A stretch of 64,000 nucleotides of DNA from Bradyrhizobium sp. ISRA464 (GTDB taxonomy: Bacteria > Pseudomonadota > Alphaproteobacteria > Rhizobiales > Xanthobacteraceae). Positions 18,501 to 26,095 of this stretch are shown here, piece by piece. Each line of letters begins with the position of its first letter. The stretch's first letter is position 1. The position numbers and the translations under genes were made by a program. The notes under the pieces were generated by a model. It did no database searches, was not told where the DNA came from, and saw only the letters and a list, made by a program, of their open reading frames with translations. The DNA is taken from NCBI RefSeq assembly GCF_029910095.1, contig NZ_CP094526.1:2914001-2978000 (forward strand), read 5' to 3'.

Positions 18501-18896
18501 TACGTGCTTCTGACTCCGGCCTTGTTGTCGAGCCATCAATGCGAAGCTACGCTGGAGCTGATCGAGCAGGGTCTCGCCGCAACCAGCCGCAATAGCGAAC
18601 GGATATTTGAGGCCGAACTGTATCGACTGAAAGCGCGCCTGTTGCTCGTCCGCGGCTTACCGGAAGCCAGCACCGAGGTGCAATCACTGCTCGATCACGC
18701 ATTGACAACCGCAAGAGGCCAACACGCCAAGGCCCTCGAACTTCGAGTTGCAATGGACCTTGCCGCCTTGTGGATCGATCAGGGCAGGTGCGCTGAAGCG
18801 CTCGACCTGCTCGCGCCCATTTGCGCCTGGTTCACCGAGGGCCTTGAAACGCAGGATCTAAAGCAAGCAAGGGCGTTGCTCGACCAGGCGCAGTAG
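15537..18896 (+). CDS. SAM-class III nucleotidyl cyclase-ATPase-TPR signalling protein
   Basis: 1119 residues. Residues 1-60 form a SAM-like domain (WLASIGLGEYAQRFAENAID). Residues ~80-250 are a class III cyclase with metal-binding Asp residues in VMFCDLVGSS and YMGDGVLAYFGYP and the purine-pocket segment VIGETPNLAARLQ. Near residue 305 an STAND/AAA-type P-loop (LNGEPGIGKSHI) begins a large ATPase module with a Walker B-like LIIFEDAHWAD. The last ~400 residues are TPR-like helices. This architecture is abundant in Bradyrhizobium and is usually annotated as adenylate cyclase; product and trigger are unknown. The ATG at 15537 follows AAGG; the frame extends upstream to 15462 without support. 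It sits in the inverted-repeat-bounded island and converges on the patatin gene 67 bp away. Confidence 0.9.
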   Translation: MTGIAEWLASIGLGEYAQRFAENAIDLSVLRDLTEQDLKDLGVLLGHRRKILRAIAELKGDVLASAQTGAKPAPRDSAERRQLTVMFCDLVGSSALSARLDPEELRSVIGAYHACIAEVIVRNEGVIARYMGDGVLAYFGYPQAHEDDAEQATRAGLALVDAVANLQTDVGTKLQVRVGIATGLVVVGDLTGEGAAKEQAVIGETPNLAARLQQFAEPGMVLISESTHQLTDGYFEFRYLGSFALKGWAEPIPAWHVLGISGVQSRFEAQHKTRLTPLIGRDEEIELLSRRWQHAASGDGCVVVLNGEPGIGKSHIALALQERLKAEPYIAVRHFCSAHHTNSALYPFIANLEHAARFERGETPTEKFAKLEALLLRSGADADAVVPALANLLSLPVSDRYRLPELSPQKRKEMTLAAFLAQLGALAARQPVLIIFEDAHWADPTSLELLTVTLEKVPRLPVLLLITARPEFTPPWPGHAHVTTVSLTRLNRRNGAALVERVTAGKTLPEEVMDQILARTDGVPLFVEELTKAVLETGLLQERDDHYMLSRPLPSMAIPTTLSASLMARLDRLAPVKEVAQIGAVLGREFSYETLSAVAEMPRQRLEEALAQLVRAELIFCRGEIPRAVYTFKHALVRDAAESGLLKSRRTALHATIADVFEQRFPEIVEAQPETVALHLTEAGLFEKAAEYWLQAGKKAAMRSANLEAIAHLWKGIEASAHLADGALKDRLELDFQFALGPCLIATQGPASPRAVATFARARELCQRLGDPPEQLQIMFWLTTASVVRGELPVAEEMISALLDLAETRGDRPALLNAMRGQGMIRLFMGHLKGAHEVVERAFEAFEASSEQDRLAARAAGQDAGVADLALMSWALWLLGRADTAIARLDAAIQRADAISHPHSQAYGCYYASILHALRGEFPTAHRYAERCLTLSEEHGFRQWRGLARAVRGISATVLDPSSAALAEIQAALNEYRGAGYQLGITALYVLLTPALLSSHQCEATLELIEQGLAATSRNSERIFEAELYRLKARLLLVRGLPEASTEVQSLLDHALTTARGQHAKALELRVAMDLAALWIDQGRCAEALDLLAPICAWFTEGLETQDLKQARALLDQAQ

Positions 18897-18963
18897 TTCT
18901 GCCTGGACTACAGAAACTGGGGCCCTGACTCGGCAACCGGTCGCTAGCCACTTTACTGTGGCA

Positions 18964-20259
18964 CTACGCGTCCGCTCGCTTTCGACATTCCTGATACGTA
19001 TCTTGCAGCTCTTGCCATCCCTCCGGGTCGTCTTTCGCCGGATTCTCATTTATGAAATGTGGCCCACCATGCGGTGGACGCTTTCCATGTTCGTTGTATG
19101 CCTTGATTGCGTGTTCCGCAGCGGCTTTCCCCAACCTTCGCCCCATATCCAAGTTGCTGTGATTCCATTTGAAACTGATGTGCCCCGGCACCCGAATCTC
19201 GACGATCGTGCCTTCCCACCGAACCTCGCCGGATTTTGGTTTGTCGTAACGCACATGGTATTTGAAGAGCCTGACGTCATCTTCGCCAACGGTCGCTGCG
19301 AACAATTGGCAGAGATTTGCCAGCGCATCATGAAGGTTCTCCGGTTTGCGGACTTGCTTCGCATCGACGATCCTGCTCACCCATATTTCGTCCAGCTTGT
19401 CGTCTGGCCGATGGTGCTCCTGGAGCAGGCTCTCGAAGTTGACCGTGTCGACCAGCGCTCCTTCGCAGTATGTAACTCCGTCGATCTTCACCGTTTCTTC
19501 GATGAAGGGAAGTGCCGAACACGCACATAGGCTGGATGCGCTGATAGGCCCCTTGTATTCTTTCTCGTCGGCCTTCTGGGTCATTGGACGGTTGGAAAAC
19601 AACGCGAGCTTATGCTCGTCAAGATTCCAAGCGTTGTGAAATATGAATGGCTTATCGGGCTTCTTCAGCCTCTCGAAATTTATGCTCTTCATGAACTGGC
19701 TGTGCGGATAGTTGATCCTGGAGAGGCCAGTGACATGGGACAGATACATCATGGACGTGAAATAACGAACGAAAGGATTAGGTGCCAGCACCTGATTAAG
19801 AATCCATCCGTTGATGTCTCCCTTGTCCAGGTTCGTGAACTTCTTCTCGCCGTCTGTGTCAGGGTGTTGAGCAAACCAGAGCGACATGGAATCCCTGAAG
19901 GCATTCACCATCGCGAGTGGGTCCCATAAGTCCTTATAGGTCTTGGAATCTGTGACGAAGTTGGTCAGAGCCTTGCCGATGCTTTCCCAATCCGGGCCGA
20001 ACACGGTGTTGATGGGAAAGCGCTTATAGCTTTCGTCGTCCCGAAACACGCCATTCTTGAAGAATTGATAGGTCTTTTCCGCCCTATCTTCATTTTCAAC
20101 TTTATCAAACTGATTATAGACGATCCCAACCCAAGCACCGATGCAGGACAATGCCCACACATCAAAAGTGATGCCTGCCTTGGCAAGAGCTTCCAGAACC
20201 CCAATGTGCAGTCCTGCGGCCGGACCGCCACCGCCGAGCGCAATTGCTCTCTTCACCAT
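18964..20259 (-). CDS. Patatin-like protein with Cys/Glu in place of the Ser/Asp dyad
   Basis: 431 residues. The oxyanion-hole loop GGGGPAAGLHIG is intact at residues 9-20. The nucleophile elbow, usually GTSAG, reads LSCIG, putting Cys39 where Ser should be and Leu for the first Gly. The dyad segment, usually DGG/DGA, reads CEGALVD, with Glu266 for Asp. The fold therefore looks conserved while the catalytic pair is altered; it may be a diverged lipase, a Cys-nucleophile enzyme, or a binding protein. Codon use is visibly more AT-rich than in neighbours, suggesting transfer. The start at 20259 follows TTGGAGGA. It converges on the cyclase gene within the same island. Confidence 0.8.
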   Translation of the reverse strand: MVKRAIALGGGGPAAGLHIGVLEALAKAGITFDVWALSCIGAWVGIVYNQFDKVENEDRAEKTYQFFKNGVFRDDESYKRFPINTVFGPDWESIGKALTNFVTDSKTYKDLWDPLAMVNAFRDSMSLWFAQHPDTDGEKKFTNLDKGDINGWILNQVLAPNPFVRYFTSMMYLSHVTGLSRINYPHSQFMKSINFERLKKPDKPFIFHNAWNLDEHKLALFSNRPMTQKADEKEYKGPISASSLCACSALPFIEETVKIDGVTYCEGALVDTVNFESLLQEHHRPDDKLDEIWVSRIVDAKQVRKPENLHDALANLCQLFAATVGEDDVRLFKYHVRYDKPKSGEVRWEGTIVEIRVPGHISFKWNHSNLDMGRRLGKAAAEHAIKAYNEHGKRPPHGGPHFINENPAKDDPEGWQELQDTYQECRKRADA

Positions 20260-20689
20260 TGGTTCCTCCAATCTAATTTATTGCGTGGCTATTCTCCGAT
20301 CAATTCTAGATTGCGTGATGAAGAGATTAGTCGTTCCTGGGATCGTTGAAAAGCGTCCGTAGGGCCTCGGAAGACACCATTGAACCAAACCAGACAGCTC
20401 ACAGATCCAGCATCGCGAAACGCGATGCGTGCGACGGAGCAGTAGACGTCGATGTTCGACGCTTTCGCGAACCTGCCGATCGCGTTGGCGCACGTCGGCC
20501 ATTAGCCCGGGCTAGCGTATGCCGCGGTCACGTTTGGCTCTTCTCGTCCATTTGTGAACCAGTTCCCGTTAGATATCTATCGCTGACGATTACGCAGTAA
20601 TCCAATCGTGACGTCCGTTATTGGCCGTGCGCCCCGAAGGCGCGAACCATCAGTAGAGGAGGATTCTACCCGGAAAGTTGTCGATTGGT
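20260..20689. other. Gene-poor stretch upstream of the patatin gene
   Basis: Relatively AT-rich, no credible gene on either strand. It must contain the patatin promoter (minus strand), but I could not pick -35/-10 boxes with confidence. It precedes the transposase remnant. Confidence 0.4.
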
Positions 20690-20990
20690 CCGGTAGCTAG
20701 CGAGCAGCTTGGTCGGGTATGCCCAGTCCGGATGGAGAACGTCCTTCGGCACGCTTTGCAGCGATACCGTGCAGCACCGCTCGCGCTGGTGCCGTGCCGG
20801 AAGTAGGATTTTGGGTGCGAATCAACCAGTTTGGTGTGATTCTCGCGGGCGTCGTTGAGGCAACGATGTCCGCGGGGACGCGACAGCGCCTTCAGGTGCC
20901 GGTCGAACTCCTCCCAGACCGCCTTGTTGCTCTTGACGACGGTGTGGATGTTGCAGACGGAACAGCGGATTGACGCTTCGCCACGAGCTC
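20690..20990 (-). pseudogene. Remnant of a zinc-ribbon transposase
   Basis: Read on the minus strand from 20973, the frame gives SIRCSVCNIHTVVKSNKAVW, then RGHRCLNDARENHTKL, then GAARYRCKACRRTFS, which is a Cys-rich zinc-ribbon pattern (CxxC...C...CxxC). I recognise this as the N-terminal DNA-binding part of an insertion-element transposase. It lacks a start, is shifted relative to a possible upstream segment (LSQELVAKR), and loses homology before ~20690. No complete element or terminal repeats are visible around it. It supports a mobile origin for the island. Confidence 0.6.
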
Positions 20991-21220
20991 CTGTGACAAC
21001 GTACGGCGATCGATAGTTCGATCCACGCGACCTGCGCCGACGATCTATCCCGATTTCGGCTGGAACGCCGAAATTTTGGCAGAGCGGGTTTTTGCATGAC
21101 GTTCACCCCCTCGAACGGGGGAGGGAGACGAAGCTGCGCACCTTCCGAAGATATCTCCGGCATGACCGACACCCCGAATTCCTTACGAAATAAGGGATGC
21201 CGATGAAAGGCGAGTTAAAA

Positions 21221-21264
21221 TTCCACACTTAAGCTAAGGGCTGGTCCTCGCGGAGGCCTTTTTT
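21221..21264. repeat. Right 44-bp inverted repeat bounding the 6-kb island
   Basis: Begins TTCCACACTTAAGC and ends CGGAGGCCTTTTTT, the inverted counterpart of 15146-15189 (40 of 44 identical). The inner part, CCTC-GCG-GAGG followed after CC by six T residues, can terminate plus-strand transcription heading toward flbT. It ends 22 bp before the flbT stop codon. No target-site duplication is evident outside the two repeats. Confidence 0.75.
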
Positions 21265-21286
21265 GTCGTTGGGACGAGGGGAGGGC

Positions 21287-21718
21287 TCAGGCGCTCTTGC
21301 GGGTGTCGTCCTGGGCGGACGCCTGCAGGTTTCGTGCGTTTTCGAGCAGCTTCTCTTCGTGCGCGATCAGCTTCTTGGACTCCTTCAGCGCGTGATAGAG
21401 GTCGCCGTTGAGGATGAAATTGTTGATGCCCTCGATGAACGGCCATGCGCTCGGCATGGCGGTGATGATGTCGCGCACCAGGCTGAAATAGGTCGGGTGG
21501 TGCGCCATCGGATCCGGCGACAGATACATCAACTGCACTGCGAGGTAGATCAGCTTGGCCGGCGTATCCGCGGTCTCGGGCGTCAGGATGTCCTTCTCGC
21601 GCAGGATCGGGATGCGGTCGCCGTCGATCAGGAGGCGGGCGCGCTGGTCGGTGTTGGTGATCACGCAATTGCCGACGATGATGCGCTCGTTCGGCTTGAG
21701 TTCGACCTTCAGGGCCAT
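21287..21718 (-). CDS. flbT: Flagellin synthesis regulator FlbT
   Basis: 143 residues, normal length. It begins MALKVELKPNERIIVGNCVI and contains LIYLAVQLMYLSPDPMAHHP, both typical of FlbT. In Caulobacter FlbT binds the flagellin mRNA leader and limits its translation until the hook is complete, and FlaF acts oppositely. The ATG at 21718 follows AAAGGAGAA. It diverges from the flagellin gene whose message it probably controls. The C-terminal tail (ASAQDDTRKSA) is poorly conserved. Confidence 0.95.
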   Translation of the reverse strand: MALKVELKPNERIIVGNCVITNTDQRARLLIDGDRIPILREKDILTPETADTPAKLIYLAVQLMYLSPDPMAHHPTYFSLVRDIITAMPSAWPFIEGINNFILNGDLYHALKESKKLIAHEEKLLENARNLQASAQDDTRKSA

Positions 21719-22087
21719 GCCCGTTCTCCTTTGTCGGCAGTCGCGGGGGACGTCGTTGCTGCAGATCGAAATTGAGTTCGGCACTGCTTAGCTGCCGCTG
21801 TCGCAGCTTCTGGCCGATGCGACGGCGATCCTTTCCCATGATGGTTAACGATTGGTATACGCCGGCCAGGGCCGGGTCGACGTGCTGCGGAAATTCTCTG
21901 TCGTCTCAGTAGCTTTCCGGACGAACTTCATTCGGCCGCGATCATTTTACTCTCTTTCATTTGGCTTAAATGCCGGCGGGGAGATTTGGTTTTCTTTCGC
22001 GGCTTGTTTCGCACGATCGGCCATCCGCCCGATCAGAAAAGATCGGCGCGGTTTCTTCCCTCGGTTTCACACCAGAAAGGTATGAAA

Positions 22088-23686
22088 ATGTCCGATCTTG
22101 TTCTCTCCGCTTCGGTTCGTCAGAACCTTCTCTCCCTCCAGTCGACCGCCGATCTGCTCGCCACCACGCAGAACCGCCTTGCCACCGGCAAGAAGGTCAA
22201 CACTGCGCTCGACAATCCGACCAACTTCTTCACGGCGCAGTCGCTCGACAACCGCGCCAGCGACATCAACAACCTGCTCGACGGCATCAGCAACGGCGTG
22301 CAGGTGCTGCAGGCCGCCAACACCGGCATCACCTCGCTGCAGAAGCTGGTCGACAGCGCCAAGTCGGTCGCCAACCAGGCGCTGCAGGCCGCCGTCGGCT
22401 ATTCCCAGAAGTCTTCGGTGTCGACCGCCGCGATCACCGGCGCGACTGCTGACAACCTCCTCGGCACAACCACCTACAGCAACGCCCAGCTTACCGGCTC
22501 CGTCGTCAACAACAACTTGTCGACGCCCGCTGCGATCACGTCGGCCACCAAGCTCGTCAGCGCGGCCAACTCCGACACCTTGGCGGCGACGCCGACCGGC
22601 GTCCTCACCGTGAACGGCAAGACGATCACGTTCTCGACGGCGCAGACCACCTCGACCACCGACGCGTCCGGCAACGTCACCCTCGGCACCGGTGCGGGCA
22701 GCACGCTGACCGTCGGCGACCTGCTCACGGCGATCGACGGCATCACGGGTGCGGCCACCGCCTCCTCCGTGTCGGGCGGCAAGCTCCAGATCAGCACCGG
22801 CACCGCCCAGGATCTCGTGATCTCCGGCACCGGCACCTCGCTGACCGCCTTCGGCCTGACCGCCGGCACCACCGCGCGCACCGCGAGCACCCCGCTGGGT
22901 GGCCTGATCCTGACGATCGGCGCGACCGGCAACGGCACCGCCACCAACATCACCTTCGGCACCGGCGCGGGCCAGGTGAAGTCCCTCAACGACCTGAACA
23001 CCGCGCTTGCGGCCAACAACCTGCAGGCCTCGCTCAGCTCGGCCGGTGCGCTCACCATCAGCACCACCAACGATGCCGCCTCCGCGACCATCGGCACGAT
23101 CGGCGGCACGGCAGCCGGCGCCGGCAAGCTGTTCAACGGCCTGGCGGGCAGCGCCCCGGTGCAGGATCCGACCGCGCTGGCCAACCGTGCCAACCTGGTC
23201 GACCAGTACAACAACATCCTGGACCAGATTACCACGACGGCCCAGGACGCGTCGTACAACGGCATCAACCTGCTCAACGGCGATCAGCTCAAGTTGACCT
23301 TCAACGAGACGGGCTCCTCGACGCTGAAGATCCAGGGCGTGACCTTCAATGCCACAGGTCTCAACCTCACCAAGCTGACAGCCGGAACCGACTTCCTGGA
23401 CAACGCTTCGGCCAACGCCACGCTGAAGACGCTCAACACCGCGAGCGGCCAGCTGCGGACCCAGGCGTCGACCCTCGGCTCGAACCTGTCGATCGTGCAG
23501 ATCCGTCAGGACTTCTCGAAGAACCTGATCAACGTGCTGCAGACCGGCTCGTCCAACCTGACGCTGGCCGACACCAACGAGGAAGCGGCGAACAGCCAGG
23601 CGCTGTCGACCCGCCAGTCGATCGCGGTGTCCGCGCTGGCGCTGGCCAACCAGTCGCAGCAGAGCGTTCTGCAGCTGCTCCGCTAA
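22088..23686 (+). CDS. fliC: Flagellin
   Basis: 532 residues. The N-terminal D0/D1 helices (LVLSASVRQNLLSLQSTADL, then NRLATGKKVNTALDNPTNFF) and C-terminal helices (IVQIRQDFSKNLINVLQTGS, then SALALANQSQQSVLQLLR) are unmistakable. The centre is Thr/Ser/Gly-rich and repetitive. Residues ~136-262 are the module shared with FlgE and FlgL (SVVNNNLSTPA to AFGLTAG). The size suits the thick subpolar rather than the thin lateral filament of Bradyrhizobium (inference). The ATG at 22088 lies 8 nt after AGAAAGG; an ATG at 22082 is too close. A leader of over 100 nt is available for FlbT/FlaF action. Confidence 0.95.
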   Translation: MSDLVLSASVRQNLLSLQSTADLLATTQNRLATGKKVNTALDNPTNFFTAQSLDNRASDINNLLDGISNGVQVLQAANTGITSLQKLVDSAKSVANQALQAAVGYSQKSSVSTAAITGATADNLLGTTTYSNAQLTGSVVNNNLSTPAAITSATKLVSAANSDTLAATPTGVLTVNGKTITFSTAQTTSTTDASGNVTLGTGAGSTLTVGDLLTAIDGITGAATASSVSGGKLQISTGTAQDLVISGTGTSLTAFGLTAGTTARTASTPLGGLILTIGATGNGTATNITFGTGAGQVKSLNDLNTALAANNLQASLSSAGALTISTTNDAASATIGTIGGTAAGAGKLFNGLAGSAPVQDPTALANRANLVDQYNNILDQITTTAQDASYNGINLLNGDQLKLTFNETGSSTLKIQGVTFNATGLNLTKLTAGTDFLDNASANATLKTLNTASGQLRTQASTLGSNLSIVQIRQDFSKNLINVLQTGSSNLTLADTNEEAANSQALSTRQSIAVSALALANQSQQSVLQLLR

Positions 23687-23716
23687 GCGCTGCCGCGACA
23701 GGCATCGATATGAAGG

Positions 23717-23745
23717 CGGCGGAGAAAACTCCGCCGTTTCTCTTT
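23717..23745 (+). terminator. Terminator after flagellin
   Basis: CGGCGGAG-AAAA-CTCCGCCG is a perfect 8-bp stem with a tetraloop, followed by TTTCTCTTT. It lies 31 bp past the flagellin stop and separates it from flaF. Confidence 0.85.
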
Positions 23746-23898
23746 GTTTGCAGGTATTTCAATATCCGTCAGTGCCGCGAGAAAGGCGCATTTGGTAACG
23801 CTTGCTAACCATATTTAAAGGCGTTTTCTGGCATAGAAAATGAGCAGTCTCTTGCAGTCTCTGCGGTCCAAGAAATCCGCATCCATCGAGGTCATTGA

Positions 23899-24264
23899 AT
23901 GTCGAATGCAGCCCAGGCCTACGCGCGCACGTCCGCAACGACTGCGTCTCCACGTGAAATCGAAGCGCAGGCGCTCTTGAAGGCCGCTCGGCAGCTGCAG
24001 GAAGTTCAGACCAACTGGACCGGACCCGGCAAGGAGATGGAGCAGGCGCTGCTGTTCAACCGTCGCCTGTGGTCGATCTTCATGAGCGCGGCGGAGGGCA
24101 ATGACAATCCGCAGCCGCTCGAGATCCGGCAGAACATCGCCAATATCGGCGTGTTCGTGATGAAGCAGACCGTCGACATGCAGATGAATCCCGATCCGGC
24201 GAAGCTGAAGTCGCTGATCGACATCAATTGCCATCTCGCCGCCGGCCTGTCCGGCCGCGGCTGA
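23899..24264 (+). CDS. flaF: Flagellin synthesis regulator FlaF
   Basis: 121 residues. MSNAAQAYARTSATTASPRE, then NRRLWSIFMSAAEGNDNPQP and LRQ-like repeats ending LKSLIDINCHLAAGLSG are typical of FlaF. It is needed for flagellin synthesis and works against FlbT, possibly also assisting flagellin secretion. It is placed just after the flagellin gene, as in other alphaproteobacteria. A GAGGTC lies before the ATG. Confidence 0.94.
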   Translation: MSNAAQAYARTSATTASPREIEAQALLKAARQLQEVQTNWTGPGKEMEQALLFNRRLWSIFMSAAEGNDNPQPLEIRQNIANIGVFVMKQTVDMQMNPDPAKLKSLIDINCHLAAGLSGRG

Positions 24265-24291
24265 TCGGCCGGACTTCGACGGAGCCCCGGC

Positions 24292-24657
24292 ATGGCCGAT
24301 CTGATGAGCATCCTGTCGGCCAACTACAAGGCGGTCGGGCTGACCGTTCCGTCGAACACGCCCTATGTCGCGGTCGACCCGAAGCTCTATCAAGGCAACT
24401 GGAGCGGGAAGTACGCCAACAACAAGTCGTTCAACATCACGATCTCGAACGTCTCGGGCTTCCGCGCCAAGGTTCACTATCAGAGTGACGGCACCAGCAA
24501 GTATCAGGACGTGCTGATCAAGGACGGCGGGTTCCGTATCGGCGATACCAAGTTCACGCTGGTCCAGTCGGGCACGGCGTTGATCAAGAACGTCGTCACC
24601 GATCCGGCGACCGGATCGACCTATCTCGACCAGGCCTACGCCACGCAGGCGACCTGA
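24292..24657 (+). CDS. Small conserved flagellar-cluster protein, unknown function
   Basis: 121 residues, 27 bp after flaF on the same strand, so probably co-transcribed. It begins MADLMSILSANYKAVGL. A soluble beta-rich segment (YQGNWSGKYANNKSFNITIS, GFRAKVHYQSDG, GGFRIGDTKFTLV) follows, with no signal peptide or membrane helix. I do not recognise the family. The GNWSGKY...F..TI.NVSG..A.V.Y pattern suggests a small beta-sandwich or carbohydrate/protein-binding fold. Filament-related function is inferred from position only. Confidence 0.75.
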   Translation: MADLMSILSANYKAVGLTVPSNTPYVAVDPKLYQGNWSGKYANNKSFNITISNVSGFRAKVHYQSDGTSKYQDVLIKDGGFRIGDTKFTLVQSGTALIKNVVTDPATGSTYLDQAYATQAT

Positions 24658-24675
24658 CGGTCCGGTTCTCTCCGC

Positions 24676-25062
24676 CTAGACCTGACGATCGGTCGAACGC
24701 GCGCGGGTTGGTGCATTCTTGCCGAGATCGAGGGTGCGGAAATAGGCGCGTCGGCGCAGCACCGCTTCTTCCGGATACTGCCTCACCACCAGGTTGGTGC
24801 GATTGTCAACCACCTGATAGACCACGGCGGCGGCATCGCGGTCGATGGTGACCTGGTTCGTGAACGTGGCTGTCTGAGTGGAGGCCTGCGCATTGGCGGC
24901 ATTCGCGTCGATCGTGACGCGCACGGTCGGTTCCGGGGCCGCGACGCTCTGGCTCGGCGGCAATTCGGTTGCAACGGCTTTCTGCGCCGTCTCGCTTGCG
25001 GGAGATGCGATCGGCGCCGCAACCGGTGCTCCCACCGGCTTGATGTTGAAATCCGTACTCAT
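24676..25062 (-). CDS. FlaG-like flagellar protein
   Basis: 128 residues. The N-terminal half is Ala/Pro/Thr-rich and disordered. The C-terminal half contains AAVVYQVVDNRTNLVVRQYP followed by EEAVLRRRAYFRTLDL. This matches the FlaG layout, in which a V.Q..D..TG.VIRQIP core follows a low-complexity linker. FlaG proteins affect filament length or number. It converges on the small gene at 24292. The ATG at 25062 follows AAGAGG. Assignment to FlaG rests on this core only. Confidence 0.6.
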   Translation of the reverse strand: MSTDFNIKPVGAPVAAPIASPASETAQKAVATELPPSQSVAAPEPTVRVTIDANAANAQASTQTATFTNQVTIDRDAAAVVYQVVDNRTNLVVRQYPEEAVLRRRAYFRTLDLGKNAPTRARSTDRQV

Positions 25063-25219
25063 GGCAGCCTCTTAGTGCGCAGGCACTAGTTTGCTTGAGT
25101 CAAATCCCAATCCGCAACTATGCGGCGGGATCCCTCAACAGGCTGTTAGAGAACACGCTGAACGCGGCGCTGACCTGTGTGGATCGAATTGAGGAAAATT
25201 GTAGGGAGCGCCGCGCGCG

Positions 25220-25717
25220 TCAGAGCGAGCGGCTGACGGCGATCGGCGTCATGTTGCGCGGGCCGGGCGCTGCGCGCCGTCCGGCCGCGGTGTAGGTGTT
25301 GGGGATGTTGCGCCGCTGCACCTCGGCGTTGACGCCGCGCACGATCCCTTCGGACACCGCATGTGCAGTCGCAAGCACTGTCAGGTTCACCTGGAGCATG
25401 GCGCGGAACGTCTCATGATGCCGCCGCAACGTCGCCAGCAGCTCGGGCTCGGTCTGCGACAGCATCTTCTGCATGGATTTCAGATGCTCGACCGCCATCA
25501 TGTAACGCCGCGACAATTCCGATTTCTGCGCCTCGAGCCGCATGCCCTCGCGCACCTTGCCGGCGCGGACGAACTCGGTCTCCTGCTCGACGACGCCAAG
25601 CAGCGCGCTCATCACGTCCGTCAGCTCCTTGGCGAGCCTTGCGACATCGGGAGGCGTCGCCGTCGCGGGCCCTGCGGCGGGGGCGGTCGCGGGCCGCTGC
25701 TGTGGACGCTGGTTCAT
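25220..25717 (-). CDS. FlgN-like flagellar export chaperone (probable)
   Basis: 165 residues. A Pro/Ala-rich N-terminus is followed by long amphipathic helices (LAKELTDVMSALLGVVEQET, then KSELSRRYMMAVEHLKS, and LRRHHETFRAMLQVNLTVLA). This matches FlgN, the cytoplasmic chaperone for FlgK and FlgL. The C-terminus (VQRRNIPNTYTAAGRR) is typical of the alphaproteobacterial form. It lies 21 bp downstream of flgJ on the same strand, and AAGGAG precedes the ATG. Confidence 0.7.
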   Translation of the reverse strand: MNQRPQQRPATAPAAGPATATPPDVARLAKELTDVMSALLGVVEQETEFVRAGKVREGMRLEAQKSELSRRYMMAVEHLKSMQKMLSQTEPELLATLRRHHETFRAMLQVNLTVLATAHAVSEGIVRGVNAEVQRRNIPNTYTAAGRRAAPGPRNMTPIAVSRSL

Positions 25718-25738
25718 CGCGGTTCTCCTTGAGGCGAA

Positions 25739-26095
25739 TTAGCTGTGGTTGGCTTGCTGCAGGATTAGCGAGCGATACACCTCGCTGGAGATGCCGACGC
25801 CGCCGGACTTGGCGAAGTTCTTGGCATATTGATCGGTCAGCATCGATCGCCACACGCCGGTGCCGACCGTATCGCCGAACGGGCCGTCGCCCTTCAGGCC
25901 GCTCGTCATCTGCGAGAACATCGAGCTCAGGAACATCGACTCGAAATCGGTCGCGGTGGCTTTCGCCTTGGCCTGTGCCTGCGGCGACACCTTGGTGAGT
26001 GCTTCCTGCAGCACCGGATCGGGGCGCCCCTTGTACAGCGGCATCGTCGTCTGCGTCGGCTTGCCGCCGGTGGCGCCGTTGATGAGACTGCCCAT
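25739..26095 (-). CDS. flgJ: Flagellar rod-binding protein, FlgJ N-terminal type
   Basis: 118 residues, equivalent to the rod-binding domain of FlgJ without the C-terminal peptidoglycan hydrolase. This short form is normal in alphaproteobacteria, where the lytic enzyme is separate. Key segments are KATATDFESMFLSSMFSQM and FGDTVGTGVWRSMLTDQYAK. It acts in the periplasm as rod cap or scaffold. The ATG at 26095 shares one base with the flgI stop (TGATG), so translation is coupled; a GTG one codon upstream is also possible. Confidence 0.9.
   Translation of the reverse strand: MGSLINGATGGKPTQTTMPLYKGRPDPVLQEALTKVSPQAQAKAKATATDFESMFLSSMFSQMTSGLKGDGPFGDTVGTGVWRSMLTDQYAKNFAKSGGVGISSEVYRSLILQQANHS

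Noticed and set aside
21940..22087. Possible RpoN promoter ahead of flagellin
   Set aside because: GG-to-GC spacings found were 7-9 nt, not 10; no acceptable match. A sigma-28 promoter is possible, but I could not define it.
23790..23820. Second possible CtrA box and RpoN-like motif upstream of flaF
   Set aside because: The TTTA-N7-TTAG match is weak, and the TGG...TTGC spacing is 2 nt too short for RpoN.
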